A DNA stretch of 64,000 nt from Myxococcales bacterium UBA1660. GTDB taxonomy: Bacteria > Myxococcota_A > Polyangia > Polyangiales > Houyiibacteriaceae. The notes under the pieces were generated by a model. That model ran no database searches, was not told the DNA's origin, and saw only the letters and a program-made list of their open reading frames with translations. Where the stretch lies: NCBI GenBank assembly GCA_002320815.1, contig DCLA01000118.1:125720-189719 (forward strand). The letters are read 5' to 3'. Every line of letters starts with the position of its first letter. Position 1 is the stretch's first letter. A program made the position numbers and the translations under genes. Positions 55,471-64,000 of this stretch are shown here, piece after piece.

Positions 55471-57519
55471 ATGCGCAGGGGTGTGCTCTCTCTGCTCGTG
55501 CTGGTCCTCGCGTGCGGGGACGAGGGCGAGGCGGCCAAGGACTGGGATCTGGGTGGAGGCCGCGAACTCCACGTGGACGGCGACGTGGTCGAGCTACGCC
55601 TCGACGACCGAGCGACCTTCGCCCTGGCCGGGGGCGCCGTGGCGCGGACCTACGACGAGACCCCGTCCGGGCCGCTGGGCATCTGGAGCTTCCGACGGTC
55701 CAACGTCGTCGAGCAACCGATGGCCGCGGGGACGAGCGCGGCGGAGGGCGACCGGGTCACCGTCGCGTATGCCGGAGAAGGAGTCGCCGGCGAGCTCACG
55801 GTGGAAGCCGATGGGCCGGAGCGGACCCGCTTCCGGCTCGCGTTGACCGAAGGCGACGCCGACTCGCTGGCCATCGGGATCCGCTGTGACGAGGCCGGGA
55901 GCTTCCATGGCTTCGGCGAGCAATACGATGCCACCGAGCACCGCGGGGAGCGCTTCGACCTCTTCGTGAACGAGCAGGGGATCGGCCGCGACGGCCCCGT
56001 CCGGGACGTCCAAGGGGACGAGCACACGACCTACTTCCCCATGCCCTACTACCTCGATGGCCGGGGCTTCGGGGTCCTGGTGGAGACCGACCGGCGGACC
56101 CTGGTCGACGTGTGCGCGACCGATCCCGGGCTCGCCTGGCTGGAGGTCACCGCGGGGGCGCCGCTGGAGTGGGTGGTCTTCCATGGACCCACGCCCCTCG
56201 ACGTGGTGCGCCAACTCGGCGACGTGGTGGGGCGACCGGCGCCGCTCCCCGACTGGGCCTTCGGGACCTGGATCGGCGCCCAGGGCGGCCAGGAGGACGT
56301 GCTGGCCGAGATGGACGCGTTGGAGGCCGCGGAGATCCCGGTCGCCGCGCTCTGGGTCCAGGACTGGACCGGGATCCGGATGAACTTCGACGGCGGCTTC
56401 GGGGTCCAGTACCGGTGGGCCGCCGACGACGAACTCTATCCCGACCTGGCCGGGATGATCGCCGACCTCCACGGGCGCGACGTGCGCTTCCTGGGCTACG
56501 CGAACCCCTTCGTGGATCCGGGGCTCCCCGACCATCACGCGGAGATGGCGGCGATGGGGCTCCTGATGGAGACCCCCGCGGGTGAGCCCTACGTCTTCGG
56601 CGCTCCCAACGGCCAGGCCAGCCATCCGGACCTCACCGACCCCGAGGCCCGCGCCTACGTCGTCGGGGCGCTGCGCGCGATGGTGTCCACCTACGGGATG
56701 GACGGGTGGATGCAGGACTTCGGCGAGTGGACGCCCCTGGACGCGGTGCTGGACGACGGCACCGACCCCGCCGAGTACCACCAACGCTTCGTGATCGAGT
56801 GGCAGCGGATGGCTCGCGAGGCCCTCGACGCCGAACGCCCCGACGGGGACTACGCCTTCTTCGGACGCTCGGGGTGGACCGGGGTCCAGGAGGTGGCGCA
56901 GATCCACTGGGTCGGGGACCAGGAGGCGGACTTCCTCCCGTCGGACGGTCTGCCCACGGTGGTGCCGGCGATGCTGAGCCTGGGGCTCGCCGGGCAGTAC
57001 AACGTGACCCACGACATCGCCGGGTTCAGCGGCGGACCCAGCACCAAGGAGCTCTTCCTGCGCTGGACCGAGCTGGGCGCGTTCACGCCGATCATGCGGA
57101 CCCACGAAGGGGCCGACAAGCTCGAGAACTGGTCGTGGGAGAAGGACGCCGAGACCACCGCGCACTTCCGGCGCTTCGCGCGGATCCACGGAGCCCTCTT
57201 CGACACCTTCCGCCGGCTGGCCGACGAAGCCCAGGCGGACTCGGCGCCCATCGTGCGGCACCTGATGCTGGTCTTCCCCGAGGACCGCGCGACCTGGGAC
57301 GTCCACGACCAGTACATGCTCGGCGAGGAGCTCCTGGTGGCCCCGGTGCTCACCGAGGGCGCGACGACGCGGAGCGTCTACCTGCCCGAAGGGCCCTGGG
57401 TGCACCTCTTCACCGGCGAGACCTTCACCGGCCCCGCCACGGTGACCGTGGACGCCCCCATCGGGACCCCGGCCGTTTTCGGGCGCACGGATCGCGACGA
57501 CCTGCGCGCCATCGAGTAG
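55471..57519 (+). CDS. Glycoside hydrolase family 31 lipoprotein
   Basis: 682 residues from ATG 55471, which begins the lipoprotein signal MRRGVLSLLVLVLAC. GH31 retaining alpha-glycosidase: nucleophile Asp416 in DGWMQDFGEW, acid/base Asp483 in IHWVGDQEADF, and WVQDWTGIR (295-303) at the substrate site. QDWxG-R and WxGDQ resemble the YihQ/sulfoquinovosidase branch more than alpha-xylosidases, so sulfoquinovosides are one possible substrate, but the sulfonate-binding residues cannot be confirmed by eye. Anchored outside the cytoplasm, it would trim sugars at the surface. It is followed after 12 nt by sixA. Confidence 0.85.
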   Translation: MRRGVLSLLVLVLACGDEGEAAKDWDLGGGRELHVDGDVVELRLDDRATFALAGGAVARTYDETPSGPLGIWSFRRSNVVEQPMAAGTSAAEGDRVTVAYAGEGVAGELTVEADGPERTRFRLALTEGDADSLAIGIRCDEAGSFHGFGEQYDATEHRGERFDLFVNEQGIGRDGPVRDVQGDEHTTYFPMPYYLDGRGFGVLVETDRRTLVDVCATDPGLAWLEVTAGAPLEWVVFHGPTPLDVVRQLGDVVGRPAPLPDWAFGTWIGAQGGQEDVLAEMDALEAAEIPVAALWVQDWTGIRMNFDGGFGVQYRWAADDELYPDLAGMIADLHGRDVRFLGYANPFVDPGLPDHHAEMAAMGLLMETPAGEPYVFGAPNGQASHPDLTDPEARAYVVGALRAMVSTYGMDGWMQDFGEWTPLDAVLDDGTDPAEYHQRFVIEWQRMAREALDAERPDGDYAFFGRSGWTGVQEVAQIHWVGDQEADFLPSDGLPTVVPAMLSLGLAGQYNVTHDIAGFSGGPSTKELFLRWTELGAFTPIMRTHEGADKLENWSWEKDAETTAHFRRFARIHGALFDTFRRLADEAQADSAPIVRHLMLVFPEDRATWDVHDQYMLGEELLVAPVLTEGATTRSVYLPEGPWVHLFTGETFTGPATVTVDAPIGTPAVFGRTDRDDLRAIE

Positions 57520-57531
57520 GGTGCGCGGAAG

Positions 57532-58017
57532 ATGCGCGTCCTGGTGATTCGACACTCGACCGCGGTGGACCCCTATGCGGCGGCCACCGACGACACCCGC
57601 TGGCTCACCGAGGAGGGGCGCCGCCGGATCCGCCGGATCGGCAAGGTGCTGGCCACCGAGGCCCCGCCCACGCGGATCTTCGTGAGCCCGCTGGTGCGCG
57701 CGGTGCAGACGGCCGAGGCCCTGGCGGCCGAGATCGGTCTGGACGGCCCCATCGAGGCGGCGCCGGTGCTGGCGCCCGAGCACGGGACCACGGCCCAGGT
57801 GTCGGCGCTCCTCGACGGCCTCGGGCCGAACGAGACCGTCGCCCTCGTGAGCCACGCGCCCAAGGTCCGGGTCCTGGCGGGACACCTCGCCGGCGAGAGC
57901 GCGATCCCGAGCTTCCGCACCGGGAGCGTGTGCGGCATCGAGGATGGGGCCTTCGCGTTCTGGATCGACCCGGAGGGCCCGCGGGTCATCCGGGATCTGA
58001 GCGCCATCCCCCGCTGA
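57532..58017 (+). CDS. sixA: Histidine phosphatase SixA-like
   Basis: 161 residues, ATG 57532. Branch-1 histidine phosphatase: RHS (7-9, the RHG position with Gly to Ser) carries the catalytic His, FVSPLVRAVQTAEAL supplies the second Arg, and ALVSHAPKVRVL the second His. SixA removes phosphate from phosphohistidine on HPt domains or PTS proteins. No HPt or PTS gene is in the window, so the partner is unknown. It starts 12 nt after the GH31 stop. Confidence 0.85.
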   Translation: MRVLVIRHSTAVDPYAAATDDTRWLTEEGRRRIRRIGKVLATEAPPTRIFVSPLVRAVQTAEALAAEIGLDGPIEAAPVLAPEHGTTAQVSALLDGLGPNETVALVSHAPKVRVLAGHLAGESAIPSFRTGSVCGIEDGAFAFWIDPEGPRVIRDLSAIPR

Positions 58018-58071
58018 GATCCGGCGAGTTACGCTGACGACCGCGCGGCGACGGTCGATGGCGGAGGTTCG

Positions 58072-58458
58072 ATGAGCATCGTCGCCGAGAACGAACACGT
58101 GGTGGTCGAGGAGCGCGCCGCCGATCGGGTCATCATCGTCCACCGGACCGCGTCTCGGCCGGAGACGCCCCAGGAGCTCCGCGCGGCCTTCGCCGACGCC
58201 CTCGGGCTGGCCGAGCGCTACGCGGGCTGGGGGCTGGTGATCGACTCCCGGCGCGCGCCGGGACGCAACGACCCGAAGTTCGAGAAGGTCCTCGACCAGC
58301 TGCGCGCGGAGGCCAGCGCGCGCTTCGTGCGGGTCGCCATCCTGGTGCAGACGGCCATCGGCGAGCTCCAGGTCCGCCGGATGCAGCACGACCACGACCT
58401 CGGCGGGTACCTGACCCGCGACCTGGACGACGCCGTCCGCTTCGCCGCCGGGCGCTGA
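58072..58458 (+). CDS. SpoIIAA/STAS-like small protein
   Basis: 128 residues. A single alpha/beta domain: VVVEERAADRVIIVHRTASRP, LRAAFADALGLAERYAGWGL, VIDSRRAPGRNDPKFEKVLDQL, and VRVAILVQTAIGELQVRRM. This order of strands and helices, with the 'GLVIDSR-x-APGRND' turn, is that of SpoIIAA-like proteins (STAS superfamily), many of which are stand-alone in Deltaproteobacteria. No Ser phosphorylation site can be confirmed. Function unknown. Confidence 0.6.
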   Translation: MSIVAENEHVVVEERAADRVIIVHRTASRPETPQELRAAFADALGLAERYAGWGLVIDSRRAPGRNDPKFEKVLDQLRAEASARFVRVAILVQTAIGELQVRRMQHDHDLGGYLTRDLDDAVRFAAGR

Positions 58459-58500
58459 CGCGCGCCCACGCGTCGCTCCGGCGTGGCATGCTGCGCGGCG

Positions 58501-61500
58501 GTGATCCGGCTCGTCTACGGCAACCGCATCGACGCCCTCGCGGGAGCGCTCGCCGAGCGCCTCGACGCCCGCGAGGCGGAGGGGGTCTCGCCCCTCGAAC
58601 CCGTGGACCTGGTGGTGCCCAACCGGCACCTCCAGCGCTATCTCGAGATCGAGCTGGCCCGCCACCGGGGGTTCAGCGCCAACCTGCGCTTCCACCGGCT
58701 GGACTCCTTCGTGACCCGGTGGCTGCACCAGGAGACCGGGCAGCCGCTGCTCGGTCGGGGCGCCCTGCTCCGGGGGCTCCTGGCGATCTTCGGCGACGCC
58801 GAGGCGCTGGCGGCCCGGGAGCTCGAGCCGGTGCGGCGCTACCTCGGCGACGAGCGGGGGCCGGCGAGCGGCGCGCGGCGGGCCCAGCTCGCCCTGCGCA
58901 TGGCGCGGCTCTTCGAGGCCTACGCCTATGGCCGGCCGGAGCTGGTGGCCGCCTGGGAGCGCGGGGAGGCCGCGCTGGCCGACACCCCGCTGGGCGAGAC
59001 CGAGCGCTGGGAGCAGGCGCTCTACCGCGCCGTCCGGGGGCGCGAGCAGGCCGCCCCCCTCCCCCAGGTGTTGCGACAGCTCGCCCGGGGCGAGGGAGGA
59101 AACCCGCGGCTGCCGAGCGAGCTCCACGTGTTCGGGCTCTCCTACGTCGCGCGGGTCTTCCAGTGGGCCTACGGGCTCCTCGGGCGGCGGCTGGGGTTGC
59201 ACCTCTACGTGCCCAACCCCTGCCGCGAGTTCTGGGAGGACCTGCGCACGCCCACCGAAGGCGGCGACGACGAGCTGGCCGCGCCGCAGATCGCCGGGAA
59301 CGAAGCGCTCCCCGAGCCGCCCCTCCTGGCCTGGTGGGGACGGCCCGGGCGCGAGCACGTCCGGCTCACCAGCGAGCTCACCGAGGGCGCGTTCGTGGAC
59401 GCGTTCCGCGAGCCCCTGGCCACCGAAGGGACCCTGCTCCACGCGCTCCAGCGCGACGTGCTCGAGCGGCGGCCTCCGCCGGAAGAACCTCACCTTCCCG
59501 CCGACGGCTCCCTCCGCGCCCTGGCGTGCAGCGGGGTCCGCCGGGAGCTGGAGACGGTGGCCGAGCACATCTGGCAGGCGGTCCGGGAGGACCCCACCCT
59601 GCGCTTCAACGAGATCGCCGTCTTCGTGCCGCCCGATGGACGAAGCGCCTACCTGCCGCAGCTCTCGGCCATCTTCGAGGCCGCGGGGCAGCTCCCGCAC
59701 CACGTGGTCGACCTCCCGCTGGCGAGCGCGAGCGCGATGGTCGACGCCGCGTCCCTGCTCCTGCGGCTCCCGCGCTCGCCCTTTCGGCGCACCGACGTGC
59801 TCGCGCTCCTGACCCATCCCTGCCTGGCCGTCCCCGGCAGCGACGAGGTCGACCGCTCGGCCTGGCCGCGGCTCATCGATCGGCTGGGTGCCTTCCACGT
59901 GCGCAGCGAGCTGCCGGCCGGGTACGCCGACGAGGGGCTCCTCGACTGGGATCAGGCGGTGCGTCGCCTGGTCCTGGGCGCGTTCATGGAAGGGGAGCGG
60001 GCCGGCGAGGAGCGGGCCCTGGAGATCGAGGGCGCCCGGCATCGACCGGAGGACGCCGCCCGGGACCACGGCGGGCCGGCGCTCTCCCTGCTGCTGCACA
60101 CCTTGGCCGAGGAGGTGCGGGTGGGTCGCCAGGAGCAGCGACCGCTGCGCGCCTGGGCCGCGCACTTCCGCGAGCTCTTCGGCGCGCTCCTGCAACCGGT
60201 GGACGACACCCAGGAACGCGAGCTGCGGCGTTGCATGGCCGCGGTGGACCGCCTCACGGAGCTCGACGCCACCGGCGAACCGGTGGACCACTCGCTGGCG
60301 GCCGAGCTCGCGCTGGACGCGCTGGGTCGGCTGGGCGGGGCCCGGGGCGAGTACCTCGCGGAGGGCGTGGTGGTCGGCGCGTTGGCGCCCATGCGCGCGA
60401 TCCCGTTCCGCCGGGTCTTCGTCCTGGGGCTCGGCGAGGGGCGCTTTCCCTCGGCGGAGCGCCGGGACCCGCTGGACCTGCGGCAGGTGGGCCGGAAGCT
60501 GGGCGACGTCACCCCGGCGGAGCGGGACAAGTACGTCTTCCTGGAGGCGCTGCTGGCCGCGCGGGATCAGGTGGTCCTCTCCTGGGTCGGCCGGGACCCC
60601 ACCAGCGGCGAACGGGTGGCGCCCTCGTCGGTGGTCCAGCAGCTCGTGGACCGGGTGGCCCGGAGCTACGTCGCCGAGGGCGCGCTGGTGGAGGAGATGC
60701 CCCTGCGGCGCCACGAGGTCGAGGGCTCGGTCTCCGAGAGCGCGCGGGTCGAGCGCGCGGCCGCCCAGGCGGGCGACGCGATGCGCGCGGCGTTGGGTCG
60801 ACCGGTGAGCGCCGAAGAGCTCTTGGACCTGGCCCAGCAGGATCCCGCGCTGGGCTCGCGGCTGCAGCTCTGGCCGGTGCCCCAGAGCGGCGACGACGAG
60901 GCCGGCGCGGCGTTGCCCATCGGGTTGGCCACGCTGCGCCGCTTCCTGGAGTCGCCGGCCCAGGGGTGGGCCCGGGCGGTGATCGGGCTCATCGAGCCGG
61001 AGGACCAGCGCTCCCTCTACGCCGAGGAGGAGCCGCTCCGCGCGGAGGCACTCCACCGGGCGTCGATGCTCCGCGACGTGTTCACCGAGGCGCTACCCGA
61101 CGCCTTCGATCCCGGCGAGTACCACCACCGGGTGCGCGAGCTGCAAGAGCGCGGGCGGTGGCCGCTGGGCCCCTTGGCGCGCGCCGGCGAACGGGTGGAC
61201 CGCGCGGCCCTCGGCGGGTGGGATCGCCTGCGCCGGAGCGCGTTCGAGAGCGCGCAGGCCTCGCGACATCGCTTCGGCCAGGGGGGCACCCACGGGGACG
61301 CCGATCAGGTGCACCCGCCGCTGGAGCTGACGGTGGACCTCGGGGGCCGGAGCCAGCGGGTGCATCTGGTGGGGCGCACCGAGGTGCTCGTCGACGGCGG
61401 CCGGGCCTCGCTGGTCCTGGTGGCCAAGGACCCGCCCAGCGGCGTGGAGTTGGCGCGGGAGCGGCTGCACTACGGGCTGCGGGGCTTCGTGGACCACCTG

Positions 61501-61902
61501 GTGCTGCGGGCCGCGGGCCTCGGTGGCGGGCCCCACCGGACCCTGGTCGCCTACGCGGGGCCCACCGGGTCCCAGGACGCCAGCCTGCGCTTCGGGGATC
61601 CCGGACCGGACCAGGCGCGCGCGATCCTGCAGATGTGGATCGCGGATCTCTTGGGCTCGGCCCATGCGTACTTCCTGCCCTCGGAGGCGGTCTTCGCCGA
61701 CCCGCGCGGGTGGCGGACGATGACCCCGGAGAGCCTCGCGCGGGCGATCGAGGTGAGCCGCCGGCGCGGGGGCCGGTGGCACTTCGGGCCGATCCCCAAG
61801 GAGCGGCTCGGTGGGCTACCGGCGCCCGCCGCCGAGGAGGCCAAGGCGATGGTGGACCGGCGCTTCGCGCCCTACTTCGGGCTGGCGGGGCTCAGCGGAT
61901 GA
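58501..61902 (+). CDS. recC: RecBCD enzyme subunit RecC
   Basis: 1133 residues from GTG 58501 (VIRLVYGNRIDALAGAL); a GTG at 58483 would add 6 residues lacking homology. Non-catalytic subunit that splits the duplex and scans for Chi in double-strand break repair. N-terminal LVVPNRHLQRYLEIELARHR and FHRLDSFVTRWL, the middle VFVLGLGEGRFPSAERRDPL (RecC-specific), and the later AYAGPTGSQ/WIADLLGSAHAYFLPSEA are typical. Length matches E. coli RecC (about 1120). Its TGA overlaps the recB ATG by 4 nt. The order recC-recB suggests recD just past the window. Confidence 0.92.
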   Translation: MIRLVYGNRIDALAGALAERLDAREAEGVSPLEPVDLVVPNRHLQRYLEIELARHRGFSANLRFHRLDSFVTRWLHQETGQPLLGRGALLRGLLAIFGDAEALAARELEPVRRYLGDERGPASGARRAQLALRMARLFEAYAYGRPELVAAWERGEAALADTPLGETERWEQALYRAVRGREQAAPLPQVLRQLARGEGGNPRLPSELHVFGLSYVARVFQWAYGLLGRRLGLHLYVPNPCREFWEDLRTPTEGGDDELAAPQIAGNEALPEPPLLAWWGRPGREHVRLTSELTEGAFVDAFREPLATEGTLLHALQRDVLERRPPPEEPHLPADGSLRALACSGVRRELETVAEHIWQAVREDPTLRFNEIAVFVPPDGRSAYLPQLSAIFEAAGQLPHHVVDLPLASASAMVDAASLLLRLPRSPFRRTDVLALLTHPCLAVPGSDEVDRSAWPRLIDRLGAFHVRSELPAGYADEGLLDWDQAVRRLVLGAFMEGERAGEERALEIEGARHRPEDAARDHGGPALSLLLHTLAEEVRVGRQEQRPLRAWAAHFRELFGALLQPVDDTQERELRRCMAAVDRLTELDATGEPVDHSLAAELALDALGRLGGARGEYLAEGVVVGALAPMRAIPFRRVFVLGLGEGRFPSAERRDPLDLRQVGRKLGDVTPAERDKYVFLEALLAARDQVVLSWVGRDPTSGERVAPSSVVQQLVDRVARSYVAEGALVEEMPLRRHEVEGSVSESARVERAAAQAGDAMRAALGRPVSAEELLDLAQQDPALGSRLQLWPVPQSGDDEAGAALPIGLATLRRFLESPAQGWARAVIGLIEPEDQRSLYAEEEPLRAEALHRASMLRDVFTEALPDAFDPGEYHHRVRELQERGRWPLGPLARAGERVDRAALGGWDRLRRSAFESAQASRHRFGQGGTHGDADQVHPPLELTVDLGGRSQRVHLVGRTEVLVDGGRASLVLVAKDPPSGVELARERLHYGLRGFVDHLVLRAAGLGGGPHRTLVAYAGPTGSQDASLRFGDPGPDQARAILQMWIADLLGSAHAYFLPSEAVFADPRGWRTMTPESLARAIEVSRRRGGRWHFGPIPKERLGGLPAPAAEEAKAMVDRRFAPYFGLAGLSG

Positions 61903-64000
61903 GCGTGCGTCGCTTCGCCCGGCCGGAGATCCTGGACGCGATCCTCGCGCCCGGGAGCGGACCGCCGCCGCCGCGCCCGGTGGTCATCGAGGCGTCCGCG
62001 GGGACCGGCAAGACGTTCACCCTGGAGCACCTGGTGGCCGACCTGGTGGTCCGCGGCGCGGCCCTCGACGAGGTGCTGGTGGTGACGTTCACCGAGCGCG
62101 CCACCCGGGAGATGCGCGCGCGGGTGCGCGGGCTGCTGGGGCGGATGGCGCACCTCCACGCGGGGGATGGCGCGGTCGACCCCTCGCCCGAGACGCCCGC
62201 CTGGGAGCTCGACGGCGAGACCCGCGCGCGACTGGCCGACGCCTGGCTCCACTTCGAGCGGGCGACGGTGGCCACCATCCACGGCTTCTGCCAGCGGGTG
62301 CTGGCGGACCACGCCTTCCGGAGCCAGCGCCCCTTCGCCCAGACGTTGGTGGAGCCGCGCCGGGCCTTCCGCCTGGCTTTCCGGGACGTGCTCCGGGAGC
62401 TGATGGCCAGCGAGTCGTTCGAGCGCCGGCTGGCGGTGGCCGCCCTCGCCGACCACGGCCCGGACCGGGTGGAGGACGCCGCCTTCCGCTGGGCCTCGGA
62501 GAGCGGCCGGCGGCTACCCACTTGGGATCGGAGCGCCTACGAGACCGCGCTGCGCACCCTGTCCGGCGCGCGGCGGGAGCTCCGCTCCCTGATCGCGCGG
62601 AGCGCCACGCCGGCGGTGGGGCAGCGGATCACCGGCGCCATCGGGCACCCCGCGTTCGGGCGCGCGCTGGACGCGATGGACGCCGGGGACGCGGTGCGTT
62701 CGCTGAGCGCGCTCCACGAGTGGCTCCGGCTCCGCGACAAGACGGGCCGGAGCCTGCGCGCCTCGATGGAGCGATGGGTGGCGACCTCGCCGGAGCTGAG
62801 CGCGCTCTTCGGGCCGCTGCTCGAGGCCGCGGTGCCTCCACTGATGGCGCTCTTCCACACGCTCCTGCCGCAGGTCGCCGGGCACCTGCGGCGCACCAAG
62901 GCGGAGCGGGGACAGATCGACTTCGACGACATGCTCGGGCAGGTCCACGAAGCGCTCCGCGGACCCGGAGGCCCGGCGCTCCGCCGCGCGCTGCGGCGGG
63001 CCCATCGCTACGCGCTGGTGGACGAGTTCCAGGACACCGACCGGATCCAGTGGGACATCTTCCGCGGCGTCTTCCTGGACGAGCGCGGCGAGGGGCACCT
63101 CTACGTCATCGGTGATCCCAAGCAGGCCATCTACGGCTTCCGCAACGCGGACGTGCACACCTACCAGAGCGCCCGGGCGGCGATCGAACGGGCCGGTGGC
63201 CGGGTGCATCTGCGCGACTGCTACCGCGCGACCGCGCGGCTCATCGACGGCTACAACCGGATCTTCGCCGAGGGCTTCTTCGAGGGCAGCGTGCGCTACA
63301 CCGAGCCGGTGCGCTGCGGGGACCCCAGCCGACGCGCGCTGGGCCCCGACGACGGCGACGGGGCGGCGGTGGTGCTCTGGCACCCGGTGGGCCGCGAGGG
63401 GCTGAGCGCCAACGCGCTGCGCGAGACCCTGGGCGACGCGATCGCGCGCGAGGCGCGGGCCATCGTGGAGGAAGGGACCCTGCGCCTCCACGAGGGCGGT
63501 GTGACCCGCCCGCTGGGCTACTCGGACCTGCACGTGCTGGTGCGCAACGCGCGGGAGGCGGACGCGCTGGCCGCGGCGATGCGGCGCCACGGGGTGCCCC
63601 ACTCGTTCTACCAGCAGGAGGGGCTCTTCGAGACCCGCGAGGCCGCGGACCTGCTGGCCCTGCTGCAGGCCATCGCCGACCCCGACGACCGCGCCGCGCG
63701 GCTCCGGGCGTGGATGACGCCCTTCTTCGACGTCCCCCTGGACCAGCTCGGCGAGTGCCGGGAGCTCGAGCCGGGGCACCCGCTGGCCGGCGCGCTGCGC
63801 GGATGGCGGCGGCGGGCCGATCGGCACGACCCGGGGCTGCTGCCCGCGCTCCTGGACGAGACCGGGTTGGTGCGCCGGCTGCTCTTCCGCGGCGAGATGC
63901 GGGCGCTGACCAACTACGAACACCTGGTGGAGCTGCTCCTGGCCGAGACCGGGGGCGCCACCGGCATCGAGGAGACCATCGCCCGGCTCGACGGGTTCAT
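61899..64000 (+). CDS. recB: RecBCD enzyme subunit RecB (partial, runs off the window)
   Basis: About 700 residues are visible from ATG 61899, with no stop before the window ends. UvrD-like helicase: Walker A EASAGTGKTFT (31-41), VTFTERATREMRARV (motif Ia), ATIHGFCQRVL, Walker B ALVDEFQDTDRIQWDIF, and VIGDPKQAIYGFRNADVHTY (motif III). The nuclease domain would lie beyond the end. It is translationally coupled to recC. RecB is the 3'-5' helicase and nuclease of the complex that resects DNA ends. Confidence 0.93.
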   Translation, partial: MSVRRFARPEILDAILAPGSGPPPPRPVVIEASAGTGKTFTLEHLVADLVVRGAALDEVLVVTFTERATREMRARVRGLLGRMAHLHAGDGAVDPSPETPAWELDGETRARLADAWLHFERATVATIHGFCQRVLADHAFRSQRPFAQTLVEPRRAFRLAFRDVLRELMASESFERRLAVAALADHGPDRVEDAAFRWASESGRRLPTWDRSAYETALRTLSGARRELRSLIARSATPAVGQRITGAIGHPAFGRALDAMDAGDAVRSLSALHEWLRLRDKTGRSLRASMERWVATSPELSALFGPLLEAAVPPLMALFHTLLPQVAGHLRRTKAERGQIDFDDMLGQVHEALRGPGGPALRRALRRAHRYALVDEFQDTDRIQWDIFRGVFLDERGEGHLYVIGDPKQAIYGFRNADVHTYQSARAAIERAGGRVHLRDCYRATARLIDGYNRIFAEGFFEGSVRYTEPVRCGDPSRRALGPDDGDGAAVVLWHPVGREGLSANALRETLGDAIAREARAIVEEGTLRLHEGGVTRPLGYSDLHVLVRNAREADALAAAMRRHGVPHSFYQQEGLFETREAADLLALLQAIADPDDRAARLRAWMTPFFDVPLDQLGECRELEPGHPLAGALRGWRRRADRHDPGLLPALLDETGLVRRLLFRGEMRALTNYEHLVELLLAETGGATGIEETIARLDGF

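Noticed and set aside
55594..61056. Minus-strand open frame of about 1820 codons
   Set aside because: It is antisense to GH31, sixA, the SpoIIAA-like gene and recC, all with clear family motifs. It is low-complexity (Arg/Gly/His/Leu-rich) and is a by-product of high GC.

Overview
The window is GC-rich throughout and almost wholly coding, with many GTG/TTG starts, stop/start overlaps of 4 nt inside operons, and numerous lipoproteins whose lipobox Cys is followed by an Asp/Glu/Pro-rich spacer. Together with an AgmX/PglI-type protein, an RCC1-repeat lipoprotein, a CYP51-ferredoxin fusion and a RecBC pair, this suggests a chromosome segment of a Myxococcota (deltaproteobacterial) species, possibly Polyangia/Sandaracinus-like. 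That placement is an inference from gene style; no rRNA or tRNA was seen. Nothing looks like a prophage, IS element or CRISPR array.

Layout. 1-10 kb: end of a PLP decarboxylase, an MlrC-like peptidase, a TraB/GumN - RecX - TerB-like minus-strand group, a hydrolase, a SYLF lipoprotein, a class II aldolase/dehydrogenase fusion, and the coupled zwf-pgl pair of the oxidative pentose phosphate pathway. 10-16 kb: infC with a TTG start, then an ABC-HlyD-TolC operon whose ABC protein has lost its ATPase motifs, with a small winged-helix regulator on one side and a paralogue of it on the other. 16-24 kb: a three-gene DUF4331 cell-envelope operon, a ZIP-like/permease fusion with a His-rich tail, and topA with a histone-like Lys tail. 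24-32 kb: a Zn-ribbon protein, an APH-like kinase, an LplT/PlsC fusion, an orphan sigma-54 activator, an encapsulin-type ferritin without its shell gene, a membrane desaturase, a lipoprotein and an esterase.

32.6-38.9 kb is the most unusual stretch: five co-oriented genes (KAS III-like, NAD-dependent epimerase/3beta-HSD-like, MBL hydrolase, a fusion of an adenylate-forming enzyme with a BtaA-like SAM 3-amino-3-carboxypropyl transferase, and a Rieske oxygenase), four of them chained by 4-nt overlaps. It resembles parts of olefin/beta-lactone (ole) pathways joined to betaine-lipid headgroup chemistry and may make an undescribed amino-acid-bearing lipid.

39-64 kb: thiD, a Rho-N-like small protein, an RCC1 lipoprotein, a housekeeping-type fabH, a CYP51-ferredoxin fusion with a SnoaL-like partner (sterol metabolism), a TrkH-TrkA-sensor potassium operon, a frameshifted outer-membrane protein gene, a hydrolase, an RpoD-family sigma factor followed by a run of RNA hairpins that look like a switch in front of an AgmX-like gene, a PEGA protein, a GH31 lipoprotein, SixA, a SpoIIAA-like protein, and recC-recB (recB runs off the window). 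Several convergent gene pairs end inside shared inverted repeats that contain their stop codons.
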